A stretch of 64,000 nucleotides of DNA from Sipunculus nudus. Lineage: Eukaryota > Annelida > Sipuncula > Golfingiida > Sipunculidae. How positions within the stretch are numbered: the first letter of the stretch is position 1; every line of letters begins with the position of its first letter. Below, piece by piece: positions 56,541 through 64,000 of this stretch. The stretch is taken from the NCBI GenBank assembly GCA_026874595.1, contig JAPPUL010000079.1, positions 1,233,001 through 1,297,000 of the forward strand, read 5' to 3'. Under the pieces are notes generated by a model. The model did not search any database. It saw only the letters and a list, made by a program, of their open reading frames with translations, and was not told the DNA's origin. The position numbers and the translations under genes are program-made.

Positions 56541-56728
56541 TTAAATGTAGGTGAGGGATTTTGATTTGTCAACTACCATCTGCATTCTGGAATTGCATTT
56601 TGGAATTGTAGGAAACTTATTATGAGGGTGGGAAGCTAAATGGAAAACTAGATGAGAAGCTAAATCTTTTAGTCTCCTGCCTGTCATAAAAAAGAATTCC
56701 TATGAAAAGCAGCTACTACATAAAATTC

Positions 56729-57601
56729 TTATATATAATCGTTTATATTGCTCAAAGCCTCTAAGGCACCTTTGGGAATAGATATATGTGGCTTATATAC
56801 ATTAGGTTCTCGAACATTTATCCGTATTAGAGAAGCATTCATTCTAGATGTAATATATTCAGATTGCATGCGAACGGTTGGGACATGGGTTCCAGCTCCA
56901 CACTCAATTAAAACTAATTTGTCTTTTGGCTGGAATGAGCTTAACCATTTATTATATAAATCATATTGTCTTTGCTGACGTTGTGGGTCCCAAGCATAAT
57001 CTCCAAACATAAGTATATTAGGTCTTGCAAGTGATTGGCAGCGGGGACATTCTGGTAGCGGGGGTTTTGCTTCCATAGTGTCTTTATCTATTTGTATATC
57101 AAACGACTTAGGAGCTTCAAATATTTGTTTTCCACACTCGTTTAAGCATTGTAAATGGTGTATGGAACCATGTATTTCAAGAATATTGTCGTTATTAAAG
57201 CCTGCTTTTTGAAAGTGTCCATCAACATTTGACGTGAATATAAAATAGTTTTGACTTTTAGTATTTGTAAAATTTGTGAAACTATGTAAAATATCAAAGC
57301 CTTTATGAGGAGTAGTTTTTTTATATAAAGATAATCTGTGTCCATAAAAGCCCCAGGCAAAGGAAGGAGAGTTCGAAAACCATCTAGGGTTTGCCATCTC
57401 CACAAAACTTATCCCTTTATCTTTGTATGGCGGATAAGCTTTCCAAAAACCATTGTCTCCTCGAAAGTCCGGCAGCCCAGAATCAACGCCTATCCCTGCT
57501 CCTGCAAGTATTAAAATGCCGTCTGACTCTTTTATTAGTGATGCGCTCTTCTCATATTTTTCCTTTAAGGAGAGTTCTTCTTCAAGCATTATTTTGCTCA
57601 T
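56729..57601 (-). CDS. Sir2-family NAD-dependent protein deacetylase (sirtuin)
   Basis: Sirtuins remove acyl groups from lysines using NAD. The NAD motif is GAGIGVDSGLPDFRG, the catalytic region EIHGSIHHLQC with His, and TSNVDGHFQKAG in place of the usual TQNVDGLH. Zinc cysteines occur in LQCLNECGKQIF and LPECPRCQSLARP. RPNILMFGDYAWDPQ and ECGAGTHVPTV are further parts. The 290 residues fit a class III/U-type sirtuin with an N-terminal helical extension. It begins 40 bp after the rplQ stop on the same strand, so it may be cotranscribed with the ribosomal genes. Confidence 0.88.
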   Translation of the reverse strand: MSKIMLEEELSLKEKYEKSASLIKESDGILILAGAGIGVDSGLPDFRGDNGFWKAYPPYKDKGISFVEMANPRWFSNSPSFAWGFYGHRLSLYKKTTPHKGFDILHSFTNFTNTKSQNYFIFTSNVDGHFQKAGFNNDNILEIHGSIHHLQCLNECGKQIFEAPKSFDIQIDKDTMEAKPPLPECPRCQSLARPNILMFGDYAWDPQRQQRQYDLYNKWLSSFQPKDKLVLIECGAGTHVPTVRMQSEYITSRMNASLIRINVREPNVYKPHISIPKGALEALSNINDYI

Positions 57602-57641
57602 CCTGCTTAAGAGGAATAAAGAGTTAAGGGTTTTATTCTAC

Positions 57642-58193
57642 TTAAGTATTTTTGTCTTCTTGCTTATCTTGTTTTTTATCTTTGTCTTGTTTGCTTTGTT
57701 TTAGGTTGGATTCTTTTTGTTTATTGCTAGTCTCATCCTTTATGGTCTTAGTTTGCGGCTTTGTTGTTTCTTTTGTTGTTTCTTTTGTTTCAAGCCCTTT
57801 TTTAGAACTTGTCTTTTTTGTTTTTGGACTAAGGTGCTCTTCAACGAGTTCAATTATTGCCATTTTGCTATTATCACCAACGCGGCTTTTACTTAAGGGT
57901 ATTATACGAGTGTAGCCACCAGGTCTTTTGGCATATCGAAATGCTATATTTTCAAATAGTTTTACAACGACTTTTCTATTTTTTATTTTGCGTAAGACTT
58001 GGCGTTTGTTATGCAAGTTAACAACCTTAGCCTTTGTTATAATGGGTTCTACATAACGTCTTAATTCTTTAGCTTTAGCTTTTGTTGTTACAATCCGCTC
58101 ATGTTTTAATAAAGAGGTTGCCATATTCGATAACATTGCCTTCCTATGGGCACCATCTCTTTTTAGTCTGTTTTCTTTTATTTTGTGCTTCAT
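57642..58193 (-). CDS. rplQ: 50S ribosomal protein L17 with long charged tail
   Basis: L17 sits near the exit of the large subunit. The family core is the first 120 residues: RDGAHRKAMLSNMATSLLKH, ERIVTTKAKAKELRRYVEPI and the end GYTRIIPLSKSRVGDNSKMA. The remaining 60 residues are an unusual Lys/Glu/Thr/Gln-rich tail (KKTSSKKGLETKETTKETTK and more), partly repetitive. It ends the rpoA-rplQ part of the operon, 27 bp after rpoA. Confidence 0.93.
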   Translation of the reverse strand: MKHKIKENRLKRDGAHRKAMLSNMATSLLKHERIVTTKAKAKELRRYVEPIITKAKVVNLHNKRQVLRKIKNRKVVVKLFENIAFRYAKRPGGYTRIIPLSKSRVGDNSKMAIIELVEEHLSPKTKKTSSKKGLETKETTKETTKPQTKTIKDETSNKQKESNLKQSKQDKDKKQDKQEDKNT

Positions 58194-58220
58194 AACTTTC
58201 TAATTTTTTCCTTAATCCTA

Positions 58221-59267
58221 TTAGATTGCTTGTGTATTTGCGGACATCTTTTTGGTAAGATACGCAAGATGTTTCATTCCAAGTGTCAATTTATACGTTG
58301 CAAGCTTAGTTGTTATTTCTACCGTAGATTTTTTACCTAGGTTCTTTATCTTTTGTATCTCATCTTCACTTTTTAAGACCAAATCACGTATAGTTAATAT
58401 TCCAGCTACACGAAGCGAATTGGATGAGCGTACAGATAGTTCTAGGTCCTCAATTGGTGTATTTAGTATATGATTTAATTTCTCTTCTTCTGGATTAGTT
58501 TTCTCCTCTTCAAAATGTTCATCAGTCTCATCAAAGTTTATAAAGCATGTAAAATGTTCTTTTAGTATTTTGGAGGCATCAGCTATAGCATCATCTGGAC
58601 TTATTGTTCCATCTGTCCAAAGTTCTATAAATATTTTGTCATAATCTGTTCTTTGTCCTATCCGTGTGTTTTCAACACTATAAGTTACCTTTTCAATAGG
58701 CGAGAATACTGCATCTATGGGTATAGTGCCAACTACATCTATAGATTCAGGATCTACTCTATCCGACGGTTTATATCCCCTATTTAGCTCTATCTGGAGT
58801 TCTATAAAGACAGATGCATCCTCATTAAACGTGGCGAGTTTATGCTCAGGATTAAACACTTTGATATTTGTATCTACTTCTAAATCACTAGCCTTAAGTT
58901 GGCCTTCACCTTTCTTTTCTATAAAGATCGTACGTCTTTCGGCATCATCGAGTAATTTTAAGTAGACCTTTTTTAAGTTCTGTATAAAATATATCGTATC
59001 TTCGTATAGGCCGTATATATTTTCAAACTCATTCGAAAGCAACGCGTTTTTACCTTCTGAGTTTATATATTCAACTCGTATGGCGGTTATCGCATACCCT
59101 TGGATTGAGGATAACAAGGTTCGCCTTAACGCGTTGGCAAGGGTTATCCCAAACCCCTTCTCAAGCGGACTTACTGTGAATTTAGCATAATTAGGATTTA
59201 ATACATCATGCTCAAAGCTTATCCTATTTGGTTTTTTAAAGTCTTTTAGTAAATTTCTATGTGCCAT
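58221..59267 (-). CDS. rpoA: RNA polymerase alpha subunit
   Basis: The alpha subunit assembles RNA polymerase and contacts promoter UP elements and activators. The N-terminal domain shows EKGFGITLANALRRTLLSSI and GYKPSDRVDPESIDVVGTIP. The C-terminal domain (about residues 275-335) has LSVRSSNSLRVAGILTIRDL and IKNLGKKSTVEITTKLATYK. The 348 residues are a little long owing to an acidic linker (EETDEHFEEEKTNPEEE). It is followed by rplQ and preceded by rpsD in the usual order. Confidence 0.97.
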   Translation of the reverse strand: MAHRNLLKDFKKPNRISFEHDVLNPNYAKFTVSPLEKGFGITLANALRRTLLSSIQGYAITAIRVEYINSEGKNALLSNEFENIYGLYEDTIYFIQNLKKVYLKLLDDAERRTIFIEKKGEGQLKASDLEVDTNIKVFNPEHKLATFNEDASVFIELQIELNRGYKPSDRVDPESIDVVGTIPIDAVFSPIEKVTYSVENTRIGQRTDYDKIFIELWTDGTISPDDAIADASKILKEHFTCFINFDETDEHFEEEKTNPEEEKLNHILNTPIEDLELSVRSSNSLRVAGILTIRDLVLKSEDEIQKIKNLGKKSTVEITTKLATYKLTLGMKHLAYLTKKMSANTQAI

Positions 59268-59318
59268 CTTTATACACCTAATATTTTGTTTTGCTTAGTT
59301 ATTTACTTTATTTCTTTT

Positions 59319-59951
59319 TTATTTCTTTGAGTAGAATTCTACCACCAAGTCTTCATTTGCCTGTATGTGTATGTCCTCTCTCGTTGGTTCAGTTAATACC
59401 GTCGCTTTTACCATATCCTCATCTATTGCTATCCAATTTGGTGCAGGTCGTTTTGACAAGTTCTTTAAACTATCTCGTATCACTGTCAAATTTCTACTCT
59501 TATCTTTTGCCTGTATGGTATCACCGGCTGAGACTTGATATGAAGGTATGTTTACTTTTATTCCGTTTACTCTAAAATGTCCATGGTTTATAAGCTGTCT
59601 TGCTTGATATCGAGACGATGCCAAGTTGCTTGTGTAAACAACATTATCAAGCCGCTTCTCAAGCCCAATTAATAGATTGTCTGCAGCTCGCCCTGCTTTT
59701 TTTGATTCTTTTTTAAACGTTTTGTAAAACTGACTTTCTCGAAGTCCGTAGATACGCTTTATTTTTTGTTTTTCACGAAGCTCTAGCCCATAATCTGATA
59801 CTTTAGCTGGACGTCTTCTTGCCCTGAACCCAGGAGGCCCCTTACGCTTTATTACCGCACATTTTGGGGATAGACATCGTTCTCCTTTCAAAAATAGCTG
59901 TACTCCCTCTCTCCTGCATAACCGACATACTGCGTCATTGTATTTGCCCAT
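59319..59951 (-). CDS. rpsD: 30S ribosomal protein S4 (zinc-binding type)
   Basis: S4 starts 30S assembly and autoregulates its operon in some bacteria. The first 40 residues hold four cysteines (AVCRLCRREG, GERCLSPKCAV), the zinc-binding form. The S4 domain (RLDNVVYTSNLASSRYQARQ, LINHGHFRVNGIKVNIPSY) follows, ending in the usual LVVEFYSK. The 210 residues are typical. Gap 51 bp to rpoA. Confidence 0.97.
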   Translation of the reverse strand: MGKYNDAVCRLCRREGVQLFLKGERCLSPKCAVIKRKGPPGFRARRRPAKVSDYGLELREKQKIKRIYGLRESQFYKTFKKESKKAGRAADNLLIGLEKRLDNVVYTSNLASSRYQARQLINHGHFRVNGIKVNIPSYQVSAGDTIQAKDKSRNLTVIRDSLKNLSKRPAPNWIAIDEDMVKATVLTEPTREDIHIQANEDLVVEFYSKK

Positions 59952-59997
59952 TATTTAATTTATCCTTATTATATTTTCCTATATTTTCCTATATTTC

Positions 59998-60390
59998 TTA
60001 TATCCTTCTTCGCTTTGGAGGTCTACAGCCATTATGAGGAATTGGCGTTACGTCTTTTATTACGGTTATTTTAAGCCCTGCAAACTGCAAAGACCGTATA
60101 GCTGACTCACGACCAACTCCAGGCCCCTTAACCTGCACTTCTAAAGTTCTAAGCCCATGTTCCATAGCTTTCTTTGCACATGTTTCGGCTGTTATTTGAG
60201 CTGCAAGTGGCGTACTCTTGCGAGCTCCTCGGAAATTAAGACTGCCAGCACTTACACTAGATATAGTATTACCGTTTAGGTCTGTTATTGTAACTATTGT
60301 GTTGTTGAAAGTTGCCTGTATATGCGCAATCCCTTTTTCTATATTCTTTTTCTCTTTTTTCTTTGGTTTTCCTTTCCCTTTAGCTGCCAC
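59998..60390 (-). CDS. rpsK: 30S ribosomal protein S11
   Basis: S11 lines the mRNA exit and E-site side of the platform. [39 protein letters not shown] and [17 protein letters not shown] are diagnostic, and the C-terminal [15 protein letters not shown] is complete. A basic N-terminus of about 15 residues ([12 protein letters not shown]) is slightly longer than in E. coli. The 130 residues are normal. Confidence 0.97.
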   Translation of the reverse strand: MAAKGKGKPKKKEKKNIEKGIAHIQATFNNTIVTITDLNGNTISSVSAGSLNFRGARKSTPLAAQITAETCAKKAMEHGLRTLEVQVKGPGVGRESAIRSLQFAGLKITVIKDVTPIPHNGCRPPKRRRI

Positions 60391-60426
60391 TTTTGCTCTC
60401 CTTAAAAAAACTAAATAATAGGTCGT

Positions 60427-60792
60427 CTATCTCTTTTGACCTGCAACACGCTTTTTACCTTTTCGTGTACGGGCATTTGTCTTTGTCTTTTGTCCTCGTA
60501 CAGGCATATTCCTCTTGTGACGAAGCCCCCTATAACACCCTATTTCCATAAGCCGCTTTATATTTAAATTCCTATCAGTTCGAAGTTCCCCTTCAACAGT
60601 ATAATTATTTTCAATATACTCGCGTAATTTGTGTATCTCATCTTCTTTTAAATCCTTCATCTTCTGGTCTTTATCTATTTGTGTTAAGCTTAATATCTCA
60701 TTAGCCCGCGAACGACCTATCCCATATATATAAGTAAGCGATATCTCAACTCGTTTATTATTTGGAAGGTCTACTCCCGATATTCTTGCCAT
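60427..60792 (-). CDS. rpsM: 30S ribosomal protein S13
   Basis: S13 contacts the P-site tRNA and the L5 bridge. [34 protein letters not shown]-like middle and [19 protein letters not shown] near the end are all present. The 121 residues are typical. It is spaced 36 bp before rpsK and preceded by rpmJ. Confidence 0.97.
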   Translation of the reverse strand: MARISGVDLPNNKRVEISLTYIYGIGRSRANEILSLTQIDKDQKMKDLKEDEIHKLREYIENNYTVEGELRTDRNLNIKRLMEIGCYRGLRHKRNMPVRGQKTKTNARTRKGKKRVAGQKR

Positions 60793-60834
60793 TTAATATG
60801 CCCTCTTATTTTCTATTTTCTATTTTCTCTTTAT

Positions 60835-60948
60835 TTACTTTTGTCTTTGCTTATGTTTAGGATTTTCGCATATAATTCGTATTATACCTTTGCGTCTTAT
60901 AATCTTACATTTGCTACATATGGGTTTAACACTTGCTCGTACCTTCAT
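60835..60948 (-). CDS. rpmJ: 50S ribosomal protein L36
   Basis: The 37-residue product ([20 protein letters not shown], then [17 protein letters not shown]) is the short zinc-ribbon L36. It contains the zinc ligands in CSKC and C-x4-H near the end. It lies between infA and rpsM, the classical place. It was found by reading the gap on the minus strand. Confidence 0.95.
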   Translation of the reverse strand: MKVRASVKPICSKCKIIRRKGIIRIICENPKHKQRQK

Positions 60949-61022
60949 TTTATATTCCTTTCTATCCCTTTTTAGTTTCTTTAGTTTATTTTATATAAGC
61001 TTTTTATCTATAAGCTTTAATA

Positions 61023-61241
61023 TTATTTAAATCTGTATATTATACGGCCTCGTGATAAATCATATGGAGATAGTTCGATAGTTACCTTATCGCCGGGCAG
61101 GATTCTTATAAAATTTATACGCATCTTTCCCGATATGTGTGCCAGTACCATATGATCATTTTCAAGCTTTACTGTAAACATTGCATTAGGCAAGGCTTCA
61201 ACTACCGTTCCCTCGACCTCTATTGCTTCTTCTTTAGCCAA
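61023..61241 (-). CDS. infA: Translation initiation factor IF-1
   Basis: IF-1 binds the A site of the 30S subunit during initiation. The 72 residues are the usual S1-like OB fold: [36 protein letters not shown] and [13 protein letters not shown]. Unlike many operons there is no adk or map between secY and infA, only 128 bp of AT-rich spacer with a few repeats. Confidence 0.97.
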   Translation of the reverse strand: MAKEEAIEVEGTVVEALPNAMFTVKLENDHMVLAHISGKMRINFIRILPGDKVTIELSPYDLSRGRIIYRFK

Positions 61242-61369
61242 AAATCTTTATCCTCTTTAACTTCTTATTTAACTTCTTATTTTAAACTCTAAGCCTTTAT
61301 AATATATAATTTACAGCAGCTCCAAACAAAACCTAAGCCAAGCTTACTAATTTATAATATATTTGAACG

Positions 61370-62722
61370 CTATCTTCTACCTTTTAATTTCATTTTTTTC
61401 ATAAAACCACTCATGTTTCTAGTTAACAAATGGGACTCTATTTGTTTTGCCGTATCAAGAGACACTCCAATCATTATTAGCAAAGATGTTCCCCCCATAA
61501 GATAGGCAAAGCTTATGGGTATGGATGCGCTGCTAAATAAACGCAGTATTAGATCAGGAAAGATTGCAACAAAACCAAGAAATATTGAGCCCGGCAAAGT
61601 TATTCGATTTAGCACCTTCGATAAATAACTTGATGTTGTAACTCCAGGCCTTATTCCTGGAATAAATCCACCCTCTTTTTTAAGCCTATCCGCTATATCT
61701 ATAGGATTAAAGTATATTGCAGTATAAAAATAGGCAAAAAATATCACGAGTAACATATATAATATTACATAAGCAACTTGGCCTGGAGCTAGAGCATTTG
61801 CTATGTTTTGTAATATATCTGATGATGCTCCAAATAAGCCAATTATTTGTGAAGGAAAGATTATTACCGATGAAGCAAATATTATAGGTATAACCCCACT
61901 CGGATTTATCTTAAACGGTATATGCGTTGACTGTGTCCCGTACATCTTATTCCCTACAACACGTTTTGCATACTGAATCGGTATTCTACGGGTTGCTTGT
62001 TGTTCGGCCACTACCAAGCCCATTATAACTACAAATATTACAAGCACTATCAAAAGCATGATTACACTACCAGGTTGGTCTTGCACGTTTAAATATAATT
62101 GCCCAACGGACTGCGGTAATCTTGCAACTATTCCTGCAAATATCAAAAGAGATACGCCATTCCCGATGCCTTTTTCTGTTATCCTCTCTCCAAGCCACAA
62201 CAAAAACATTGTTCCGGTTGTCATTGTTAGTATGAAACTAAAGATAAAAAAGAAATCCATTTGGCCTGTTTCAGTATTTAAAACTTTATCCGTTGTGCTT
62301 GAAAGCACTTGGGTGTCAAGTAGTATTAAAAGTCCTATTGCCTGGATTATACAAAGCCCTACTGTTCCGTATTTTGTGTATAAATCTATTTTCTTTTGTC
62401 CATAAGCTCCTTCCTTAGATAACTGATCTAAATGCGGTATCACTACTTTCAATAGCTGCATTATAATCGAGGCGCTTATGTAAGGCATTATTCCAAGTGA
62501 GAATAATGCAAATTGTCCAAGCGCTCCGCCTGAAAATAAATTAAGTAGCCCTAAAAAGCCCGATTGGGATGTCTCGCCAAATGCTTGAAATAGTGCATCC
62601 GGGTTTATGCCTGGTGTTGGTATTTGGGCACCTATTCGAAATACGGCAAGTATAAATAGCGTGAATAATATTCTGTCGCGTAGTTCTTTTATCGAAAAGA
62701 TATTCGTTATTATATTTGACAT
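61370..62722 (-). CDS. secY: Protein translocase subunit SecY
   Basis: SecY is the ten-helix channel for preprotein export and membrane insertion. Signatures are RIGAQIPTPGINPDALF, the plug region GLLNLFSGGALGQFALFSLG, IMPYISASIIMQLLKVVIPH and the cytoplasmic loop GFIPGIRPGVTTSSYLSKV. The 450 residues are normal. It follows rplO by 45 bp and precedes infA. Confidence 0.97.
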   Translation of the reverse strand: MSNIITNIFSIKELRDRILFTLFILAVFRIGAQIPTPGINPDALFQAFGETSQSGFLGLLNLFSGGALGQFALFSLGIMPYISASIIMQLLKVVIPHLDQLSKEGAYGQKKIDLYTKYGTVGLCIIQAIGLLILLDTQVLSSTTDKVLNTETGQMDFFFIFSFILTMTTGTMFLLWLGERITEKGIGNGVSLLIFAGIVARLPQSVGQLYLNVQDQPGSVIMLLIVLVIFVVIMGLVVAEQQATRRIPIQYAKRVVGNKMYGTQSTHIPFKINPSGVIPIIFASSVIIFPSQIIGLFGASSDILQNIANALAPGQVAYVILYMLLVIFFAYFYTAIYFNPIDIADRLKKEGGFIPGIRPGVTTSSYLSKVLNRITLPGSIFLGFVAIFPDLILRLFSSASIPISFAYLMGGTSLLIMIGVSLDTAKQIESHLLTRNMSGFMKKMKLKGRR

Positions 62723-62766
62723 TATATCTCCACTACATTAAAAGCTCATAGGCTATACTATATGCT

Positions 62767-63213
62767 TTATACGCTTTCAAATGTCCCTCCCAAAGCTTCT
62801 ACTTTTGCTTTTGCTGTTTTAGATATCTTGTGTACTTTTATATGAAGTGCTTTGTCAAGCTCAGCCTCACCACGTCCTAATATCTTTACGCAATCTGTTA
62901 GTGATTTTATTAGTCGCTTCTCTTTAAGCATTTCTAATGTAACTTCTTCTTGTGCATTGAAGGCTTTCGAAAGTACGTCTAAGTTTATTACCTTTATCTC
63001 TAATCTATTTCTTGACTTAAATCCCCTCTTAGGAACACGCCTGTACAAAGGCATCTGCCCTCCTTCAAATCCAAGATATGGACCTCCTTTCCCTCCTGAC
63101 CTTGACTTTTGTCCCTTTTGGCCTCTTGTTGACGTTTTCCCATGTCCACTTCCAGGACCTCGCCCCACTGTCTTACGACGCTTTTTTGTCTTTAGCTTAC
63201 TTGTTTCAAACAT
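62767..63213 (-). CDS. rplO: 50S ribosomal protein L15
   Basis: L15 helps late assembly of the large subunit. The Gly/Lys-rich N-terminus (KKRRKTVGRGPGSGHGKTST) and the GFEGGQMPLYRRVPKRGF signature are clear. The C-terminal part includes VKILGRGEAELDKALHIKVH. The 148 residues match. Confidence 0.97.
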   Translation of the reverse strand: MFETSKLKTKKRRKTVGRGPGSGHGKTSTRGQKGQKSRSGGKGGPYLGFEGGQMPLYRRVPKRGFKSRNRLEIKVINLDVLSKAFNAQEEVTLEMLKEKRLIKSLTDCVKILGRGEAELDKALHIKVHKISKTAKAKVEALGGTFESV

Positions 63214-63240
63214 TATATCATTTCCTTTAATAACAATATT

Positions 63241-63414
63241 TTATATAACCTTTACCAAATGGTTTACTTTGCGTATCATCCCTTGTATTGCTTCTGTATC
63301 GCTTTTCTCTACTACTTGGTTTATACGCTTTAATCCCAGAGCCAAAACCGTTTGTTTATGCTTTTTATGAGCTCCAATTACGCTTTTTACCAGCTTTATT
63401 TTAATCTTTTTCAT
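63241..63414 (-). CDS. rpmD: 50S ribosomal protein L30
   Basis: L30 is a small large-subunit protein. ATG 63414 ([20 protein letters not shown]) is preferred over TTG 63426, because the family begins at this point. The middle [19 protein letters not shown] is diagnostic. About 57 residues, as usual. Confidence 0.95.
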   Translation of the reverse strand: MKKIKIKLVKSVIGAHKKHKQTVLALGLKRINQVVEKSDTEAIQGMIRKVNHLVKVI

Positions 63415-63449
63415 ACCTTTTTCCAAAAAATAACTTACAATAAACTAAA

Positions 63450-63968
63450 CTACTTGAATATCTCCATTATCGTTTTATTGCGCTTTAAAGCCTCTTCCTT
63501 TACATCCTTAAATGATCGCAAAGCTTCATAAGTTGCCTTTAATACATTTAGTGCATTGCGACTCCCATGTACTTTCGATACAATATCATGTATGCCGGCA
63601 AGCTCAAGCAATACCCGTACAGGTCCCCCAGCTATTAAACCTGTTCCTGAATAGGCGGGTTTTAACCACACTTTTGAACGACTGAATTTCCCTATTACTT
63701 CATGTGGTATTGTGTTCGTATCTTTCTTTAGCGATACTCGCATTATATGTTTTTTTGCATCTTCTACGGCTTTTTTGATCGCCTCCGGTACCTCGTTGGC
63801 CTTCCCAAACCCTATCCCTATATGCCCATTCTTATCACCTACTGCCATCAGTGCACTAAAACTAAATCTACGACCGCCTTTTACTACCTTTGCTGAGCGA
63901 TTTAACTTTACCAGTTTCTCACTTAAGTTTAGCTCGCTTGCCTTTATTTTTCCTACGCTTTGTTCCAT
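63450..63968 (-). CDS. rpsE: 30S ribosomal protein S5
   Basis: S5 acts in decoding fidelity and assembly. The double-stranded RNA-binding-like domain (KVVKGGRRFSFSALMAVGDK, NGHIGIGFGKANEVPEAIKK) and the S5 C-terminal domain (GTGLIAGGPVRVLLELAGI, HDIVSKVHGSRNALNVLKAT) are complete. The 172 residues are normal. AGAGGAAATAG is the ribosome site, inside the end of rplR. Confidence 0.97.
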   Translation of the reverse strand: MEQSVGKIKASELNLSEKLVKLNRSAKVVKGGRRFSFSALMAVGDKNGHIGIGFGKANEVPEAIKKAVEDAKKHIMRVSLKKDTNTIPHEVIGKFSRSKVWLKPAYSGTGLIAGGPVRVLLELAGIHDIVSKVHGSRNALNVLKATYEALRSFKDVKEEALKRNKTIMEIFK

Positions 63969-63973
63969 TAATG

Positions 63974-64000
63974 CTATTTCCTCTTACTTAAAAACTCTAA
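63974..64000 (-). CDS. rplR: C-terminal end of ribosomal protein L18 (partial)
   Basis: Eight codons before TAG on the minus strand read LEFLSKRK, which fits the usual GLEF-type ending of L18 plus a short tail. The canonical order rplR-rpsE-rpmD supports this. The gene runs off the window and its stop is five bases before the rpsE start. Confidence 0.5.
   Translation of the reverse strand, partial: LEFLSKRK

Overview
The window is about 64 kb of AT-rich bacterial chromosome, tightly packed with genes. The genes point to a Gram-negative, respiring, biosynthetically capable, probably free-living bacterium. It has a MEP-pathway enzyme (IspH), a riboflavin gene (RibH), C5-type haem synthesis (HemA), system II cytochrome c maturation (ResB/CcsB plus CcsA), DAP, threonine and branched-chain amino acid genes (DapB, Hom, IlvD), a chemoreceptor, a sigma-54 activator, a TRAP transporter and several signal-peptide proteins. 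No phylum can be fixed by eye. A spirochaete-like or other deep Gram-negative lineage is possible but unproven. No rRNA, tRNA, insertion sequence, prophage or CRISPR array was seen.

Layout. 0-3.6 kb: end of an unknown protein, a STAS protein, ispH with a thioredoxin-like ferredoxin, a 2-Cys peroxiredoxin and ribH. 3.8-9.8 kb: a plus-strand run of ccsB, ccsA, hemA and dapB. 9.7-17.4 kb: a large unknown protein, a secreted protein, a sialate-synthase-like enzyme, an epimerase, tsaD, a lone rnfC-like gene and a ferredoxin. 17.5-25.2 kb: a thiamine-binding protein, a glycosyltransferase, a PcrA/UvrD helicase, an AcuI-like reductase and a chemoreceptor. 25.4-25.75 kb: about 27 copies of a 13-bp tandem repeat. 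26.0-33.7 kb: a catabolic island with an SDR, an acyl-CoA ligase, a thiolase, TRAP dctM/dctQ/dctP and a divergent FadR-type regulator with a probable operator. 34-47.6 kb: a membrane protein with DsrE2, a radical SAM enzyme, an amidase, FetA/FetB-like transport, several unknown secreted proteins, MerR, a frameshifted large gene, a lipoprotein and hom. 48-56.5 kb: a sigma-54 activator, an MFS carrier, a CorC/HlyC-like protein, ilvD and groEL. 56.7-64 kb: a minus-strand ribosomal run of rplR(end)-rpsE-rpmD-rplO-secY-infA-rpmJ-rpsM-rpsK-rpsD-rpoA-rplQ, with a sir2 gene 40 bp after rplQ.

How the genes work together. ResB and CcsA should form the haem-delivery machine for periplasmic cytochromes c, and HemA next door starts haem synthesis. 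The island genes form a coherent pathway: periplasmic capture and uptake of a carboxylic acid, CoA activation, oxidation and thiolysis, probably repressed by the FadR-type regulator.

The most striking feature is not one gene but a mutational habit. Local tandem duplications are found at many scales: 8-27 bp units between genes, in-frame repeats inside conserved enzymes, 171-bp units copied from the 3' end of hom, and a roughly 240-bp duplication of the leader and first 27 codons of the MFS gene. One large gene is also broken by a single base in a homopolymer run. The most system-like uncharacterised genes are the 630-665 aa protein at 9.7 kb, the frameshifted gene at 43-45 kb and the membrane protein/DsrE2 pair at 34-35.6 kb.
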